62,223 bases of DNA, from assembly GCA_001298575.1 (NCBI GenBank), contig LJCV01000266.1, positions 1 through 62,223 of the forward strand. The letters are read 5' to 3'. Origin of the DNA: Actinobacteria bacterium OK074. GTDB lineage: Bacteria; Actinomycetota; Actinomycetes; Streptomycetales; Streptomycetaceae. The notes beneath the pieces were generated by a model. The model worked only from the letters and a program-made list of their open reading frames with translations. It ran no database searches and had not been told where the DNA came from. Position numbers and translations under genes: made by a program. This document shows positions 28,677-36,331 of this stretch, piece after piece (positions within the stretch are counted from its first letter, which is position 1; the number at the start of each line of letters is the position of its first letter).

Positions 28677-28682
28677 TAGACT
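28677..28682 (+). promoter_or_regulatory. Putative -10 hexamer TAGACT of a leaderless transcript
   Basis: TAGACT fits the actinobacterial TANNNT -10 motif and ends 6 nt before the ATG at 28689. Transcription would then start at or next to the A of the ATG, giving a leaderless mRNA. No good -35 hexamer is visible, which is usual for streptomycete promoters. Confidence 0.5.
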
Positions 28683-28688
28683 TGGCCC

Positions 28689-28712
28689 ATGGCCATTCTC
28701 CTCGCGCATTAG
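28689..28712 (+). CDS. Seven-codon putative leader peptide (MAILLAH) ahead of the ABC-F gene
   Basis: ATG at 28689 followed by six sense codons and TAG, placed 57 nt before the ABC-F start. The hydrophobic peptide is directly preceded by a -10 motif and has no ribosome binding site, as expected for leaderless translation. ABC-F ribosome-protection genes are often controlled by ribosome-mediated attenuation at such leaders. I see no classic terminator after it, so the mechanism, if real, is open. Confidence 0.5.
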   Translation: MAILLAH

Positions 28713-28769
28713 ACGGCGGGATCGCCCCCGGCCGCCCACCCGTCAACCCATCCGCTCAGGAGTCTGTCC

Positions 28770-30368
28770 GTGATTGCCGCTTCCGGTATCGAACTGCGTG
28801 CCGGCGCCCGTGTCCTCATCGAGTCCGCCACCTTCCGCGTGACCAAGGGCGACCGTATCGGCCTCGTGGGCCGCAACGGCGCGGGCAAGACCACCCTCAC
28901 CAAGGTCCTCGCCGGTGAGGGCCAGCCCGCCGGCGGCACCGTCACCCGCTCCGGTGAGGTCGGCTACCTCCCGCAGGACCCCCGCACCGGCGACCTCGAC
29001 GTCCTCGCCAGCGACCGCATCCTGTCCGCGCGCGGCCTGGACGTGCTGATCCGCAAGATGCGGGAGAACGAGCAGCGCATCGCCAACGGCAGCGGCGCCA
29101 CCCGGGAGAAGGCCCTGCGCCAGTACGAGCGCCAGGAGACGGAGTTCCTCACCAAGGGCGGCTACTCCGCCGAGGCCGAGGCCGCCACCATCGCCGCCGC
29201 GCTGAACCTGCCCGACCGCGTGCTCGGCCAGCCCCTGCACACGCTCTCCGGTGGTCAGCGCCGCCGTATCGAACTGGCCCGCATCCTGTTCTCCGACGCG
29301 GACACGCTCCTGCTCGACGAGCCCACGAACCACCTCGACGCCGACTCGATCGTCTGGCTGCGCGACTACCTCAAGACGTACCGCGGCGGCTTCCTCGTGA
29401 TCTCCCACGACGCCGACCTCGTCGAGACGGTCGTCAACAAGGTGTTCTACCTGGACGCCAACCGCGCCCAGATCGACGTCTACAACATGGGCTGGAAGCT
29501 CTACCAGCAGCAGCGCGAGGCCGACGAGAAGCGTCGCAAGCGCGAGCGGCAGAACGCCGAGAAGAAGGCCGCCGCCCTGCACTCCCAGGCCGACAAGATG
29601 CGCGCCAAGGCCACCAAGACGGTCGCCGCGCAGAACATGGCCAAGCGCGCCGACCGGCTGCTCGCCGGACTCGACGCCGTCCGGGTCTCCGACAAGGTCG
29701 CCAAGCTGCGTTTCCCGGAGCCCGCGCCCTGCGGCAAGACCCCGCTCATGGCCGAGGGCCTGTCGAAGTCGTACGGCTCCCTGGAGATCTTCACCGACGT
29801 CGACCTGGCCATCGACAAGGGCTCGCGCGTCGTCATCCTGGGCCTGAACGGCGCCGGGAAGACCACTCTTCTCAGGCTGCTCGGCGGCGCCGAAACGCCC
29901 GACACCGGTGAGGTCATCCAGGGCCACGGCCTCAAGCTCGGCTACTACGCGCAGGAGCACGAGACCCTCGACCCGGAGCGCACCGTCCTGGAGAACATGC
30001 GGTCCGCCGCCCCCGACCTGGACCTGGTCGAGGTCCGCAAGACGCTCGGCTCGTTCCTGTTCTCCGGCGACGACGTCGACAAGCCCGCCGGCGTCCTCTC
30101 CGGCGGCGAGAAGACCCGTCTCGCGCTCGCCACCCTGGTGGTCTCCTCCGCGAACGTCCTCCTCCTGGACGAGCCGACGAACAACCTCGACCCCGCCAGC
30201 CGCGAGGAGATCCTCGGCGCGCTGCGCACTTACAAGGGCGCGGTCGTCCTGGTCACCCACGACGAGGGCGCCGTCGAGGCGCTCCAGCCGGAGCGGATCA
30301 TCCTGCTGCCCGACGGCGTCGAGGACCTGTGGGGCGCCGACTACGCCGACCTCGTCGCCCTCGCCTGA
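28770..30368 (+). CDS. ABC-F family ATPase (ribosome-associated, duplicated ABC domains)
   Basis: 532 residues without membrane helices. Two ABC domains: Walker A GRNGAGKTT at 34-42 and GLNGAGKTT near 361, signatures LSGGQRRR and LSGGEKTR, and Walker B segments LLLDEPTNHLDADS and LLLDEPTNNLDPAS. They are separated by a charged helical linker (about 235-300, YQQQREADEKRRKRERQNAE). This architecture is ABC-F: translation factors of the EttA/Uup type or ribosome-protection resistance proteins. The GTG start has CAGGAG 7 nt upstream. A short upstream open frame and a terminator hairpin at 30561 complete the unit. Confidence 0.93.
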   Translation: MIAASGIELRAGARVLIESATFRVTKGDRIGLVGRNGAGKTTLTKVLAGEGQPAGGTVTRSGEVGYLPQDPRTGDLDVLASDRILSARGLDVLIRKMRENEQRIANGSGATREKALRQYERQETEFLTKGGYSAEAEAATIAAALNLPDRVLGQPLHTLSGGQRRRIELARILFSDADTLLLDEPTNHLDADSIVWLRDYLKTYRGGFLVISHDADLVETVVNKVFYLDANRAQIDVYNMGWKLYQQQREADEKRRKRERQNAEKKAAALHSQADKMRAKATKTVAAQNMAKRADRLLAGLDAVRVSDKVAKLRFPEPAPCGKTPLMAEGLSKSYGSLEIFTDVDLAIDKGSRVVILGLNGAGKTTLLRLLGGAETPDTGEVIQGHGLKLGYYAQEHETLDPERTVLENMRSAAPDLDLVEVRKTLGSFLFSGDDVDKPAGVLSGGEKTRLALATLVVSSANVLLLDEPTNNLDPASREEILGALRTYKGAVVLVTHDEGAVEALQPERIILLPDGVEDLWGADYADLVALA

Positions 30369-30410
30369 GCCCCCGGCGCGGTGGGACGGCGAGGGGCACG
30401 CGCGCGTGGG

Positions 30411-30426
30411 CGGGCCTTCGGGCCCG
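30411..30426 (+). terminator. CGGGCC-TTCG-GGCCCG hairpin after the ABC-F gene
   Basis: A perfect 6-bp stem with a stable TTCG tetraloop, 43 nt after the ABC-F stop. No T-run follows. Confidence 0.5.
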
Positions 30427-30560
30427 AGCCGACATCGCGCCCACGCCGCCCGGCCCCTCCCGCCGGTATTGATCCACTCCGTATGGATCATTCGGCCGAT
30501 CCGTGATCCACCATCTGAGTGAGATCTCCTCGTACCGCGGTGTGTCCTACATCGATTTCG

Positions 30561-30593
30561 CGGCCGAGCCCTCCGTTACCGGGGGCTCGGCCG
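30561..30593 (+). terminator. 11-bp stem hairpin, probable main terminator of the ABC-F gene
   Basis: CGGCCGAGCCC (30561-30571) pairs perfectly with GGGCTCGGCCG (30583-30593) across an 11-nt loop. It lies between the ABC-F gene and gbn. Confidence 0.7.
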
Positions 30594-30795
30594 TTCCGCG
30601 TCTCTGACCTGGCATTTCTCCGCGCCATGAGTTCGACCGTACGGACAGCTGATCCCGGAATGGCGAATTCCATTTGTGGGGACGGGCTCCCGTCGTCAAA
30701 ACCGTGTCTTACGGACCTTGCCGAATGGGTGGCCAACATCCTCCCGAGGGGTGATCATGAGGAGACCAGAGCGCACTTCCCATGAGGAGGCACGG

Positions 30796-31017
30796 GTGGC
30801 CGAGACTCTGAAGAAGGGCAGCCGGGTGACCGGCGCCGCGCGCGACAAGCTCGCGGCAGACCTGAAGAAGAAATACGACTCCGGTGCGAGCATTCGGGCA
30901 CTGGCCGAGGAGACCGGCCGCTCGTACGGCTTCGTGCACCGGATGCTCAGCGAGTCGGGCGTCACGCTGCGTGGACGCGGCGGGGCGACCCGAGGCAAGA
31001 AGGCCGCCTCGGCCTGA
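30796..31017 (+). CDS. gbn: GATC-binding nucleoid-associated protein Gbn
   Basis: 73 residues, the same length that I recall for Gbn (SCO1839) of S. coelicolor. It is very basic at both ends (TLKKGSRVTGAARDKLAADLKKKYD and GRGGATRGKKAASA) with a helix-turn-helix between them (GASIRALAEETGRSYGFVHRMLSESGV). Gbn binds GATC followed by A/T and T and occupies many chromosomal sites, affecting development. The GTG start has GAGGAGG 5 nt upstream. The upstream gap is rich in GATC sites, so it may control its own gene. Confidence 0.92.
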   Translation: MAETLKKGSRVTGAARDKLAADLKKKYDSGASIRALAEETGRSYGFVHRMLSESGVTLRGRGGATRGKKAASA

Positions 31018-31164
31018 GAGGTCGAGGCGGGGGCCTGTCGGTTACGACGGTGTCCACCCGGTCGGTCCGGCGATCGACCGGGTGGTTACTGTGCAGTCAC
31101 TTGAGGGTGTCGTCGCCTTTTCCGGTACGGCATCCACGATGACCGCACCCACCGGAGGCGCCCC

Positions 31165-32001
31165 ATGGCTTCGCTCGACCAGAACGACCGCGACCTCGAC
31201 GCCGCGCCCGTAGCCGAACCCGTACCCGTACTGGACGAGCACGGCGTACGGCTCACCGTCGACGACGTGATCGCCACGGTGACGCTGACCAACCCGGCCA
31301 AGCGCAACGCGCAGAGCCCCGCCCTGTGGCGGACGCTCGCCGGGGCCGGACGGGCGGTGCCGGGTTCCGTACGGGTGGTCGTGCTGCGCGCCGAAGGCAA
31401 GTCGTTCTCGGCGGGGCTCGACCGGCAGATGTTCACGCCCGAGGGAATCGCGGGCGAACCGTCCTTCATCGACATCGCACGCCGCGACGACGCCGAACTC
31501 GACGCGACGATCGCCGGCTACCAGGAGGCGTTCACCTGGTGGCGGCGGAGCGACATCATCTCCATCGCCGCCGTGCAGGGGCACGCCATCGGGGCCGGTT
31601 TCCAGCTGGCCCTCGCCTGTGACCTGCGCGTTGTCGCGGACGACGTGCAGTTCGCCATGCGCGAGACCAGCCTCGGCCTCGTCCCCGACCTGACCGGCAC
31701 GCATCCGCTGCTGAGCCTCGTCGGCTACGCCCGCGCCCTGGAGATCTGCGCGACCGGCCGTTTCGTGGGCGCCCCGGAGGCGGTCAGCACCGGCCTCGCC
31801 AACCTCGCGGTACCCGCGGCCGAACTCGACGCCACCGTAGGGGAGTTGGCCGCCGCCCTGCTGTCCGCGCCCCGCGACGCCGTGATCGAGACCAAGGCAC
31901 TGCTGCGCGGCGCCCAGGACCGCACGTACGACGAACAGCGCACCGCCGAACGGGCCGCCCAGGCCCGCCGGCTGCGGGACCTCGCCGGGGTGGGCGACTG
32001 A
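31165..32001 (+). CDS. Enoyl-CoA hydratase/isomerase family protein
   Basis: 278 residues of the crotonase superfamily: VTLTNPAKRNAQSPALWRTL, VVVLRAEGKSFSAGLD (first oxyanion loop) and AAVQGHAIGAGFQLALACDLRVVADDVQFAM (second oxyanion loop). The usual catalytic Glu pair is not fully evident: the second loop leads to MRETSLGLVPDLTG, where a Glu and Asp are present. It probably acts on fatty acyl-CoA or a related thioester. It lies 147 nt after gbn, likely with its own promoter. Its stop codon is the first codon of a tandem repeat. Confidence 0.88.
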   Translation: MASLDQNDRDLDAAPVAEPVPVLDEHGVRLTVDDVIATVTLTNPAKRNAQSPALWRTLAGAGRAVPGSVRVVVLRAEGKSFSAGLDRQMFTPEGIAGEPSFIDIARRDDAELDATIAGYQEAFTWWRRSDIISIAAVQGHAIGAGFQLALACDLRVVADDVQFAMRETSLGLVPDLTGTHPLLSLVGYARALEICATGRFVGAPEAVSTGLANLAVPAAELDATVGELAAALLSAPRDAVIETKALLRGAQDRTYDEQRTAERAAQARRLRDLAGVGD

Positions 32002-32067
32002 GGACCACCGACTACTTGAGGACCACCGACTACTGAGGACCACCGACTACTGAGGACCACTGGCTGA
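31999..32067. repeat. Four tandem 17-18-nt units starting at the enoyl-CoA hydratase stop codon
   Basis: The units begin at 31999, 32017, 32034 and 32051 and read TGAGGACCACCGACTACT with small changes; the fourth is degenerate (TGAGGACCACTGGC). The first TGA is the stop codon of the enoyl-CoA hydratase gene, and the array ends just before the stop of the convergent gene at 32071. Confidence 0.92.
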
Positions 32068-32070
32068 GGG

Positions 32071-32943
32071 CTACCCCTCAACCTTGGTGACCAGCACCGC
32101 CACCGAAGGCCGGTCCGGCAGCGTCCCGCTCACCGCGGCACGGACGCCCCGGGCCACGTCCAGCGCCCGCCCTGCCGCGCCGACCGCCACTTCGATCCGC
32201 ACGTGACGGCGCGGCAGAGCGGCAGCGGCAGCTGCCGTGGCCGTACCGTCCTGCCGTGCCTCGATGTGCGCCACGTCGATGTGCACCGCACGCCCCAGCC
32301 CACCGAGCGCACCGGTCAGACGGACGACCCCCGGGACGGCCAGGGCCGCGGCGGCGACCGCGGCCTCGTCGGAGGACCCTCCGGACCCGCCCGTGCCGGA
32401 TCCCGGTTCCGGGACCGAGCCGTCCACCGGATCGACCGGATCGGTGAGATCAGCGCTATCGGTCGGGCCAGTGGGATCGGTGGAATCAACCGGCCCCACC
32501 ACCCCCGTCACCCGCAAGTCGATCTCACTGACCCTCAACCCGAGCCCCTCCGCCGCCGCGGCGAGGGCCACCCGCAGCCGGGCCGCCGTCGCCGGCAGCG
32601 GCTCCGCGTCCGGCGCCGAAGGATCCGCGGTCGCCGCGAACTCCGCGCCGATCCGCAGTGGCCCCGGCGGCAACGCGCTCGGCGGCAGCGGCACGGCAGG
32701 GCCGTACGTCTCGTCGGGGTCGGCGAGCGCGATGCGGAGCGGGCCCGGGCGCACGCCGGGTACCCCGTTCGCCGCCTGTCGCAGTACGGTCCCGGCGGCG
32801 CCCTCCGTGATCCACGCGCCGTCGGCCGGACCGCCCAGCGGCAGCAGTCGCCCGAGTCCGAGCAGCCGCCGTACCGCCGTCCCGTCGACGAGCGCGCCGC
32901 GCCGCCCGTGCCGTTCGCCCTCGCCCCGCCGCTCCGCCGTCAT
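32071..32943 (-). CDS. Asp23-cluster-associated protein with two Asp23-like units (annotated P10-like in relatives)
   Basis: 290 residues, divergent from the Asp23 gene by 87 nt. Residues about 100-150 (TAARLRVALAAAAEGLGLRVSEIDLRVTGVV) and the C-terminus (AVPGVVRLTGALGGLGRAV, HVRIEVAVGAAGRALDVARGVRAAVSG) look like Asp23/Gls24 units, joined by an Asp/Pro/Thr linker (about 150-190). From memory, relatives carry the uninformative name nucleopolyhedrovirus P10 family protein. The ATG at 32943 has GGGGGA directly upstream. A role in envelope homeostasis is inferred from the cluster. Confidence 0.75.
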   Translation of the reverse strand: MTAERRGEGERHGRRGALVDGTAVRRLLGLGRLLPLGGPADGAWITEGAAGTVLRQAANGVPGVRPGPLRIALADPDETYGPAVPLPPSALPPGPLRIGAEFAATADPSAPDAEPLPATAARLRVALAAAAEGLGLRVSEIDLRVTGVVGPVDSTDPTGPTDSADLTDPVDPVDGSVPEPGSGTGGSGGSSDEAAVAAAALAVPGVVRLTGALGGLGRAVHIDVAHIEARQDGTATAAAAAALPRRHVRIEVAVGAAGRALDVARGVRAAVSGTLPDRPSVAVLVTKVEG

Positions 32944-33030
32944 TCCCCCAGCCTGCCGCATCCCCGGCGCGGGACCACCCGGGCGCACATAGTGTGGGCG
33001 CAGGACGACGACGGAAAGGGACGTACGGCG

Positions 33031-33519
33031 ATGACCGACATGACGGAACGCAGCCGGACCGAGGCGCAGGAGCGGGAGGTTCCCGGCACGCCCGCCCAGC
33101 CCCGCAAGCCCACCAAACGCGGCGGTGGCGACCCGGCCGGCCGTGGCCGCACCACCATCGCCGACGGGGTCGTGGAGAAGATCGCCGGACTCGCCGCCCG
33201 TGACGTGCTCGGCGTGCACACCATGGGCAGCGGCCTGTCGCGCACGTTCGGTGCGGTACGGGACCGGGTCCCCGGCGGCTCCAAGTCCGTGAGCCGTGGC
33301 GTGAAGGCCGAGGTGGGCGAGGTGCAGACCGCGCTCGACCTGGAGATCGTGGTCGAGTACGGCGTGTCCATCGCCGACGTCGCGCGGGCCGTGCGCGAGA
33401 ACGTCATCGCGGCCGTCGAGCGCATGACCGGCCTGGAGGTCGTCGAGGTCAACATCGCGGTCAGCGACGTGAAGCTGCCGGACGAGCCCGACGACGAGCC
33501 GGAGACCCGGTTGCAGTGA
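33031..33519 (+). CDS. Asp23/Gls24 family envelope stress protein
   Basis: 162 residues; the first 40 are polar and basic. The Asp23 domain follows: TTIADGVVEKIAGLAARDVLGVHTM, then LDLEIVVEYGVSIADVARAVRENVIAAVERMTGLEVVEVNIAVSDVKL, and an acidic tail. In Firmicutes Asp23 forms a film under the membrane, held there by AmaP. An AmaP-like gene lies four genes downstream. The ATG at 33031 has GGAAAGGG 10 nt upstream. Confidence 0.9.
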   Translation: MTDMTERSRTEAQEREVPGTPAQPRKPTKRGGGDPAGRGRTTIADGVVEKIAGLAARDVLGVHTMGSGLSRTFGAVRDRVPGGSKSVSRGVKAEVGEVQTALDLEIVVEYGVSIADVARAVRENVIAAVERMTGLEVVEVNIAVSDVKLPDEPDDEPETRLQ

Positions 33520-33544
33520 CCGGCGTGACCGGCGTGACCGGGCG
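33517..33544. repeat. Three tandem TGACCGGCG units starting at the Asp23 stop codon
   Basis: TGACCGGCG at 33517 and 33526 and a variant at 33535. The first TGA is the stop codon of the Asp23 gene. The 113 nt from 33545 to 33657 contain no gene. Confidence 0.88.
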
Positions 33545-33657
33545 TCGTCGGCCCAAGTGCGCGGCGGCTCCCAGGGCGTTCGAGGACGTCGACGGGGCAT
33601 GAGGGATGAAGAGTGCGGCGGCGGCCACGCCGGTACCGGAGAGCTGAGGAGCGCAGC

Positions 33658-33843
33658 ATGAGCTTGGCCGTGATCGGCATGATCGCCGGAATGGCGCTGG
33701 GATTCGCCGGATACTTCGGCGGATTCCCGGCGTTCTTGCTGGTGGCGGCGTTGGGCGCGATCGGTTTCGTGGTCGGACGGTTCCTGGAGGGGGACCTGGA
33801 CCTCGGTGACTTCTTCCGCTCGCGCGACGACCGGCGGCGGTGA
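33658..33843 (+). CDS. Small membrane protein of the Asp23/AmaP cluster
   Basis: 61 residues: one long or two short hydrophobic helices (VIGMIAGMALGFAGYFGGFPAFLLVAALGAIGFVVGRFL) followed by an acidic-basic tail (EGDLDLGDFFRSRDDRRR). This resembles the small membrane protein found beside Asp23 genes in other bacteria. The ATG has a GAGG-containing site upstream. Its stop overlaps the next GTG start by 4 nt. Confidence 0.82.
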   Translation: MSLAVIGMIAGMALGFAGYFGGFPAFLLVAALGAIGFVVGRFLEGDLDLGDFFRSRDDRRR

Positions 33844-34241
33844 CCCGGATGCCCGGCAGCGCCGGTGACCTGCGCGAACCCGCTGGACTCCGACCGTCCT
33901 CCGAGCCGGTCGCGCCGGGCGAGCGCGGCGCGACCCGGATCGCCGACCGGGTGCTCGCCAGGATCGCCGGACAGGCCGCCCGGGAGGCGCTCGGCGCGCT
34001 CCCGCCGGACGCGGCGCCCCCGCACGCCCCGGTCGTCGTGGCCCACGGCCTCGCCCGCGTCCGCGTCGTCCTCGACCTTGCCTATCCGTCCGACATCGCC
34101 GCCCAGTGCGCGGCGGTGCGTCGACAGGTGGCCGAGCGGGTAGCCGGACTGACGGCAACGGAAGTGCACGAGGTCGCCGTCCACGTGGAGCGGCTGCACC
34201 TCGACCGGACACCCGGCACCGCACACGGGAGGACGCGATGA
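33840..34241 (+). CDS. Second Asp23/Gls24-like protein
   Basis: 133 residues. After a polar N-terminus the Asp23-like core reads GATRIADRVLARIAGQAAREALGA, VRVVLDLAYPSDIAAQCAAVRRQVAERVAGLTATEVHEVAVHVERL. The GTG start overlaps the small membrane protein stop (GTGA) and its own stop overlaps the next ATG (ATGA), so translation of this part of the cluster is coupled. It is more divergent than the first Asp23 protein. Confidence 0.82.
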   Translation: MTRMPGSAGDLREPAGLRPSSEPVAPGERGATRIADRVLARIAGQAAREALGALPPDAAPPHAPVVVAHGLARVRVVLDLAYPSDIAAQCAAVRRQVAERVAGLTATEVHEVAVHVERLHLDRTPGTAHGRTR

Positions 34242-34918
34242 GCCAGCCCCCGGACGACTACGAACCCACCTACACCACACCGACCGCGTACACGACACAG
34301 AAGCTGCCGGTCGTCATGGAACGGGAGACGGACGACGGGCCCGACGACCGCGCCGACAGCGGAGGCGGTCAGGGCGGCGGCCGGTTCTGGTCCGCGCGCC
34401 GCGTCCCCGCCGGCATCGTCGCTGTCGTCGTCCTCGCCGTCGCGGGCGTCCTGCTCTACGACATCGCGGCCGTCCGCGCCCACCGGCCCGCCCTGCACTG
34501 GCGCCGGGTGCTCGCCCGGGAACTCGCCGAGCGGCCCCTGGACGACACCTGGACGCTCGTCGGCGCGGGCGTCGCGACCGCGCTCGGCCTGTGGCTGCTG
34601 GTGCTCGCCGTGACCCCCGGCATGCGCGCGGTGCTCCCGATGCGCCGCACGCACACCGGTGTCCGCGCCGGGCTGTACCGGGACGCCGCCGCGAGCGCGC
34701 TGCGCGACCGGGCCATGGAGGTCTCCGGCGTGCAGTCCGCCCGCGTCCGCGTCGGCCGGAGGAAGGTCGACGTGCACGCCGTGTCCCACTTCCGCGAACT
34801 CGACGACGTACGCGCCGACTTGGACGCCACCCTCGCCGAGGGTGTGCACGGACTCGGGCTCGTCCGGTCGCCCGCGCTGTCGGTGCGCGTCGGCCGCCCA
34901 CGGCAGCGGAAGGGATGA
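34238..34918 (+). CDS. DUF6286-type membrane protein of the Asp23 cluster
   Basis: 226 residues. A polar N-terminus of about 55 residues, a membrane helix (VPAGIVAVVVLAVAGVLLYDI), a second helix (WTLVGAGVATALGLWLLVLAV) and a C-terminal cytoplasmic domain with an Asp23-like pattern (LRDRAMEVSGVQSARVRVGRRKVDVHAV and LDATLAEGVHGLGLVRSPALSVRV). It is topologically similar to AmaP and is probably a membrane anchor or partner. The ATG overlaps the preceding stop. Confidence 0.8.
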   Translation: MSQPPDDYEPTYTTPTAYTTQKLPVVMERETDDGPDDRADSGGGQGGGRFWSARRVPAGIVAVVVLAVAGVLLYDIAAVRAHRPALHWRRVLARELAERPLDDTWTLVGAGVATALGLWLLVLAVTPGMRAVLPMRRTHTGVRAGLYRDAAASALRDRAMEVSGVQSARVRVGRRKVDVHAVSHFRELDDVRADLDATLAEGVHGLGLVRSPALSVRVGRPRQRKG

Positions 34919-34926
34919 GGAACGCC

Positions 34927-35505
34927 ATGTCACGGATCGTCAACCGGGTACTGATCGGCCTTGTCGGCCTTGCCCTGCTCGTCGCCGGCGGCTCGGTGCT
35001 CGCCGTCGGCCTCGGCGTCCACCCGCCGTCCTGGTGGCTCTACGACGGTCCCCACGACGTCCTGCTCTCCACTGCCCGGCGCACCCGTTGGCGGGACGCG
35101 GGCTGGTGGTGGCCGACCGTCCTCGGCGCCCTGGCCGTGCTGGTGCTGCTCGCGCTGTGGTGGCTGACCACCGTACTGCGCCGCCGCCGGCTCACCGAGG
35201 TCCTCGTAGACACCGGCGACGGCGAGGGCGCCCTGTTGCGCGGTCGCGCCCTGGAAGGCGTACTCGCCCAGGAGGCGGCCCAGTTGGACGGCGTCGAGCA
35301 CGCCCACGTCCAGCTGACCGGACGTCGCACGGCCCCCGAGGCCCGCGTACGGCTCCTGCTGCAACCGCACGCCGACCCCGGAACCGCCCTCAACTCCCTT
35401 GCCGCCCAGGCCCTCACCCACGCCCGCGACTCCGCACGGCTCGCGGCCCTGCCCGCGGAGGTCTGGCTCAACGGCGTCAAGCACCGCCCAGAACGGGTGA
35501 GTTGA
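34927..35505 (+). CDS. amaP: AmaP-like membrane anchor of the Asp23 cluster
   Basis: 192 residues with two helices (RVLIGLVGLALLVAGGSVLAVGL and WPTVLGALAVLVLLALWWLTTVL) and a cytoplasmic domain (LEGVLAQEAAQLDGVEHAHVQL, VRLLLQPHADPGTALNSLAAQALTHARD). The layout matches AmaP, the alkaline shock membrane anchor protein. The ATG at 34927 has GAGG 6 nt upstream; an ATG at 34915 overlapping the previous stop is a possible alternative. The stop codon lies in a 13-nt direct repeat. Confidence 0.82.
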   Translation: MSRIVNRVLIGLVGLALLVAGGSVLAVGLGVHPPSWWLYDGPHDVLLSTARRTRWRDAGWWWPTVLGALAVLVLLALWWLTTVLRRRRLTEVLVDTGDGEGALLRGRALEGVLAQEAAQLDGVEHAHVQLTGRRTAPEARVRLLLQPHADPGTALNSLAAQALTHARDSARLAALPAEVWLNGVKHRPERVS

Positions 35506-35568
35506 CCAACCGGCCGGATCCGCGGGTGAGTTGACGAACTGCTGTAACCCATGGCCGGGTTGACGAAC
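35494..35568. repeat. Degenerate direct repeats across the amaP stop codon
   Basis: CGGGTGAGTTGAC occurs exactly at 35494-35506 and 35523-35535, and a shortened copy (CGGGTTGACGAAC) at 35556-35568. The first copy contains the amaP stop codon and the last ends just before the stop of the convergent SDR gene. Confidence 0.8.
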
Positions 35569-35570
35569 CG

Positions 35571-36326
35571 TCAGAACCCGTGCCGGTACCCGCCGTCCAC
35601 CGGCAGCATGAGCCCCGTCAGATACGACGCCGCCGGTGACAGCAGGAACGCGGCCACGCGGCCGAACTCCTCCGGTGCCCCGTACCGCCCCAGCGGGATG
35701 CGGGACTCCTGGGCGGTGCGGGCCGCGGCCGGGTCGGCGGCCAGGGAGTCCAACTCCCGTACGCGGTCGGTGTCGATGCGCGACGGAAGCAGCCCGAGCA
35801 CGCGGATGCCGCGCGGACCCAGCTCGACCGAGAGGGACTTGGCGAAGCCCGCGAGGCCCGGGCGCAGGCCGTTGGAGATGGTCAGCCCCGGGATCGGCTC
35901 GTGCACGGAACCCGACAGGACGAAGCCGATGACCCCGCCCTCCGCGAGTTCCGCCGCGGCAGCGCGGGCCAGCCGTACCGCGCCCAGGAACACCGACTCG
36001 AACGCGGCCGTCCACTGCTCGTCCGTGTTGTCCGCGAGGAGGCCGGGCGGCGGGCCGCCCACGCTGATGAGGATGCCGTCGAAGCCGCCGAAGTGCTCGC
36101 GTGCGGCGGCGATCAGCCGGGCGGGGGTGGCGGCGTCGGAGTTGTCCGCGGCCACGCCCACCGCGTTCGGCCCGAGCCCGGCCGCGGCCTCGGCCGCCGC
36201 CTTCTCCTCGCGGCCCGTGACGACCACCTTCGCCCCGTCGGCGACCAACTCCCGTGCCGCCGCGTTGCCGAGGCCCCGGGTCGCCCCGGTGACGATGTAC
36301 ACGCGGTCCTTCAGTCCAAGATCCAT
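35571..36326 (-). CDS. Short-chain dehydrogenase/reductase
   Basis: 251 residues. Rossmann nucleotide-binding loop VTGATRGLGNAAARE near residue 13, then the family segments ADNSDAATP, ILISVGGPPPG (in place of NNAG), and FVLSGSVHEPIPGLTISNGLRPGLAGFAKSL. In this last segment the usual Tyr of the YxxxK motif is replaced by Asn (SNGLRPG), as in a minor SDR branch. The C-terminus has YLTGLMLPVDGGYRHGF. The substrate is unknown. The ATG lies 5 nt after the GH15 stop, so the two genes form an operon. Confidence 0.87.
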   Translation of the reverse strand: MDLGLKDRVYIVTGATRGLGNAAARELVADGAKVVVTGREEKAAAEAAAGLGPNAVGVAADNSDAATPARLIAAAREHFGGFDGILISVGGPPPGLLADNTDEQWTAAFESVFLGAVRLARAAAAELAEGGVIGFVLSGSVHEPIPGLTISNGLRPGLAGFAKSLSVELGPRGIRVLGLLPSRIDTDRVRELDSLAADPAAARTAQESRIPLGRYGAPEEFGRVAAFLLSPAASYLTGLMLPVDGGYRHGF

Positions 36327-36331
36327 GGCCC

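Larger units (their letters stand above)
30369..30795 (+). promoter_or_regulatory. Gene-free 427-nt gap: ABC-F terminators and gbn promoter region
   Basis: No gene is supported here. The gap contains two hairpins (30411-30426 and 30561-30593), a cluster of five GATC sites (30471, 30486, 30498, 30505, 30523) and two more at 30651 and 30753. Two of the seven (30486 and 30753) continue as GATCAT. The last 200 nt are less GC-rich than the surroundings and should include the gbn promoter. Several short open frames end before the gbn start and have no protein character. Confidence 0.6.

Noticed and set aside
28743..30491. 582-codon minus-strand frame opposite the ABC-F gene
   Set aside because: Shadow frame; the plus strand carries both Walker and signature motifs of ABC-F.
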